Source of the DNA: Actinomycetota bacterium
GTDB taxonomy: Bacteria; Actinomycetota; Actinomycetes; JACCUZ01
DNA length: 8,262 nt
Reading direction: 5' to 3'
Assembly (NCBI GenBank): GCA_030841245.1
Contig: JAVEDG010000174.1
Coordinates: 1-8,262 of the forward strand
How positions within the stretch are numbered: position 1 is the stretch's first letter; every line of letters starts with the position of its first letter. The notes beneath the pieces are model-generated. The model was not told the origin of the DNA, ran no database searches, and saw nothing but the letters and a program-made list of their open reading frames with translations. Below, piece by piece: positions 6,690-8,262 of the stretch. The position numbers and the translations under genes were made by a program.

Positions 6690-6695
6690 ACCTCC
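6690..6695 (-). promoter_or_regulatory. Ribosome binding site that selects a TTG start for WS/DGAT
   Basis: GGAGGT on the minus strand, a perfect Shine-Dalgarno core, lies 6 nt before TTG 6683. The in-frame GTG at 6687-6689 follows with no spacer and would be sterically poor. The product from TTG begins MADRLSPLDVSFLY, as is usual for the family. Confidence 0.65.
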
Positions 6696-6779
6696 GCGCT
6701 GCCTGCGGCACGTTTCCGCTTCCACCATCGTGGCACGGCGGGCGCCCCCGGGCGGCACCGACCGCGGCGAAACACCCAG

Positions 6780-6800
6780 CGGCGCCATAGTCTGGCGCCG
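6780..6800. promoter_or_regulatory. 21-bp perfect inverted repeat in divergent intergenic region
   Basis: CGGCGCCA-TAGTC-TGGCGCCG: 8-bp arms with a 5-nt centre, 10 nt before the lipoprotein SD and 22 nt before its start codon. The centre contains TAGTCT (6788-6793), which fits an actinobacterial -10 (TANNNT); no clear -35 is seen. It could be an operator over the lipoprotein promoter, or an RNA stem in the leader if transcription starts upstream. It is one-sided: it lies about 97 bp from the acyltransferase start, so any effect on that gene would be indirect. Confidence 0.5.
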
Positions 6801-6810
6801 ACGATCACCA

Positions 6811-6817
6811 GGAGGAG
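6811..6817 (+). promoter_or_regulatory. Strong ribosome binding site of the lipoprotein gene
   Basis: GGAGGAG lies 5 nt before the GTG at 6823-6825. It decides the start: the frame is open further upstream to an ATG at 6730, but the extra residues are Arg/Pro-rich and would bury the lipoprotein signal. Confidence 0.75.
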
Positions 6818-6822
6818 CTCAC

Positions 6823-7179
6823 GTGCGACGCGGCCCGATGACGATCGCGGTCCTGCTGCTCAGCGCGACGCTCGCGGCCTGCTCGTCGGGCAGCGGCTCG
6901 ACAAACAGCGGCGGAGCACCGACGGTCGTCAAGGTCGCCATCCGGGCCGGCAAGGTGGTCCCGCCCACCCATCGGGTGCAGGTCGGTGTCGGGCAGAAGG
7001 TGCGCCTGGAGGTGACCAGCGACAAGGCCGACGTGCTGCACATCCACGGCGTCAACATCGAGAAGCCGCTCGTCGCGGGGAAGACGCGCATAGTGGTCTT
7101 CCGCGAGAGCCAGTCCGGGCTGTTCGAGGTCGAGACCCACGAGAGCAACCTGCAGCTGCTGCAGCTCGAGGTGCGGTGA
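6823..7179 (+). CDS. Small lipoprotein, probable cupredoxin-like fold
   Basis: 118 residues. It has a lipoprotein signal peptide with lipobox LAAC (17-20), so Cys20 would be lipidated and the protein anchored outside the membrane. A Ser/Gly/Asn linker (21-31) follows. The remaining 85 residues are beta-rich and resemble cupredoxin-like domains: VAIRAGKVVPPTHRVQVGVGQKVRLEVTS, then DVLHIHGVN (70-78) and FEVETHES (101-108) before LQLLQLEVR. His73, His75 and His106 with nearby Glu104/Glu107 could bind metal, but the classical Cys and Met copper ligands are missing, so type-1 copper is unlikely. It is followed at 18 bp by a membrane protein in the same frame, probably one operon. Role: inferred periplasmic-side metal handling or partner subunit; unproven. 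Confidence 0.8.
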   Translation: MRRGPMTIAVLLLSATLAACSSGSGSTNSGGAPTVVKVAIRAGKVVPPTHRVQVGVGQKVRLEVTSDKADVLHIHGVNIEKPLVAGKTRIVVFRESQSGLFEVETHESNLQLLQLEVR

Positions 7180-7197
7180 CGCACCGGTGAGCCGCGG

Positions 7198-8262
7198 GTG
7201 AACGGCGCCGACCGGCTGCTGGCGCACGGCATCGCGACCCGCGAGGACCTGCCGATCCCCTTCTCCTTCGCCCTCGGCGGTGCGGTCGCCGCCCTCGTCG
7301 TCTCCTTCCTCGTCCTGGCGTTCCTGTGGCGCGAGCCCCGGCTCGACGCCGACCGGGCCGGCCGGCCGGTGCCGCAGCCGGTCGCCCGGGTGGTGGACTC
7401 GCGCGGGTTCAGGTTCGCGCTGCGGCTGCTGGGCGCGGTGGTCACGGCGTACGTCGTGATGGCGGCGGTCATCGGCCGGGACGACGCCCTCAACCCGGTG
7501 CCCGGCGTGGTCTACGCCCTGTTCTGGGTGGGCGTGCCGGTTGCCTCGATCCTGTTCGGCCCGGTCTGGCGGCGGCTCAACCCGATCCGCGCGGTGCACT
7601 GGGCAGTGGCCCGCGCCCTGGGCGGGCGTCCTGACCAGGGGCTGGCCCGGCCGCCGCGGTGGCTGGGGTACTGGCCGGCGGCCCTGTCGCTGTTCGCCTT
7701 CATCTGGCTGGAGCTGATCGACCAACCGGACAACGACACCCTTCCGGTGCTGCGCACCTGGTTCGCGGTCTACCTCCTGGTGCACCTGCTCGCCGCGACG
7801 GTCTGGGGTTCCGGCTGGTTCCGCGTCGGTGACGGCTTCGAGGTCTACTCCACGCTGTTCGGCCGGCTCAGCGTGCTGGGCCGGCGCGGCGACGACAGGC
7901 GGCTGGTGCTGCGCAACCCGCTGGCCGGCGTGTCCGGGACGCCGATCCGGGCCGGTCTGGTCGGTGTCGTCACCGTGCTGCTCGGCTCCACGGCGTACGA
8001 CGCGCTCGCCAACGCGCCATGGTGGATCGTGCGGGTGCAGACCTGGCCGCTCCCGGCGAAGGTGACCGAGACGCTGGGACTCCTCGGCACGATCGCGCTC
8101 ATCGCCGTGGCCTTCACGATCGCCGCCCGGCTCAGCGGGCTCGGCACCGGGCTCTCGACCGGACGGCTCACCGGTGAGTACTCGCACTCGCTGGTCCCCA
8201 TCGCGGCCGGCTACGTGGTGGCGCACTACTGGTCGTTCCTCGTCATCGTGGGCCAGCAGACG
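7198..8262 (+). CDS. Polytopic membrane protein, partial (homologues labelled 'fenitrothion hydrolase')
   Basis: 355 codons are visible with no stop before the right edge. The only start in the frame after the preceding stop (7179) is the GTG at 7198, with a weak GGTGAG 6 nt upstream, suggesting coupling to the lipoprotein gene. The N-terminus RLLAHGIATREDLPIPFSF leads into the first of about eight hydrophobic segments: roughly 22-44, 73-93, 103-121, 158-174, 187-204, 250-268, 292-312 and 331-352. Scattered His residues lie in or near membrane segments (His10, His134, His196, His343). From memory, actinobacterial proteins with this 'AHG...DLP.P' start are often annotated as fenitrothion hydrolase, by similarity to a membrane organophosphate hydrolase; I see no known hydrolase motif and would treat that name with caution. 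Function unknown; a role with the His-rich lipoprotein, for example metal transport, is only inferred. Confidence 0.8.
   Translation, partial: MNGADRLLAHGIATREDLPIPFSFALGGAVAALVVSFLVLAFLWREPRLDADRAGRPVPQPVARVVDSRGFRFALRLLGAVVTAYVVMAAVIGRDDALNPVPGVVYALFWVGVPVASILFGPVWRRLNPIRAVHWAVARALGGRPDQGLARPPRWLGYWPAALSLFAFIWLELIDQPDNDTLPVLRTWFAVYLLVHLLAATVWGSGWFRVGDGFEVYSTLFGRLSVLGRRGDDRRLVLRNPLAGVSGTPIRAGLVGVVTVLLGSTAYDALANAPWWIVRVQTWPLPAKVTETLGLLGTIALIAVAFTIAARLSGLGTGLSTGRLTGEYSHSLVPIAAGYVVAHYWSFLVIVGQQT

Noticed and set aside
5586..7190. Plus-strand open frame of 534 codons
   Set aside because: It is antisense to the WS/DGAT gene, whose catalytic HHAMVDG and other motifs are intact, and then overlaps the lipoprotein in another frame.
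6805..8226. Minus-strand open frame of 473 codons opposite the lipoprotein and membrane protein
   Set aside because: The composition is Arg/Gln/Pro/His-rich and low in hydrophobic residues, with no motifs. The plus strand encodes a lipobox and about eight membrane segments with good codon bias.
1..8262. CRISPR array, tRNA, rRNA, insertion sequence or prophage parts
   Set aside because: I found no regularly spaced repeats, no cloverleaf-like segment, no transposase or integrase motif and no terminal inverted repeats. The only large repeat is the tandem gene duplication at the left.

Overview
The window is very GC-rich, uses many GTG starts and encodes typical high-GC actinobacterial families: a WS/DGAT acyltransferase, a patatin, an actinobacterial-type P5C dehydrogenase and a small DUF6912-like protein. 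It suggests a chromosomal segment of an actinomycete. A Nocardioides-like member of the Propionibacteriales is my best guess, made from general resemblance only. I see no transposase, integrase, CRISPR array, tRNA or rRNA. No stretch over 300 bases lacks a gene. The large plus-strand reading frames over positions 46-4213 look like GC-rich shadows of minus-strand genes.

Left part (1-2086, minus strand): two tandem paralogous genes for secreted proteins. The right copy is complete (370-1944) and consists of a signal peptide, three repeats of about 120 residues that look Ig-like, and a C-terminal Big_5-like domain. The left copy (1-222) enters the window only with its signal peptide and the start of its first repeat. 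The two copies share about 140 bp of upstream DNA, including a perfect 38-bp block, so gene and leader were duplicated as one unit of about 1.7 kb.

Middle part (2099-6683, minus strand): four genes in one direction. In transcription order they are a WS/DGAT acyltransferase, a patatin-like lipase (start and stop overlap by 4 bp, GTGA), a DUF6912-like small protein (19 bp further) and pruA (82 bp further), the second enzyme of proline catabolism. The first two form a storage-lipid or membrane-lipid pair: one makes acyl esters, the other probably cleaves them. pruA has its own good ribosome binding site and may be only loosely linked.

Right part (6823-8262, plus strand): transcribed divergently from the acyltransferase. 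A small lipoprotein with a probable cupredoxin-like fold and conserved-looking His motifs is followed 18 bp later by a polytopic membrane protein that runs off the window. Homologues of this membrane protein are, as I recall, sometimes labelled 'fenitrothion hydrolase'; I doubt that this label describes the function. A 21-bp inverted repeat with 8-bp arms sits just before the lipoprotein ribosome binding site, in the divergent intergenic region.

Most worth a second look: the tandem secreted paralogs with their over-conserved leader, and the lipoprotein/membrane-protein pair with its palindrome.
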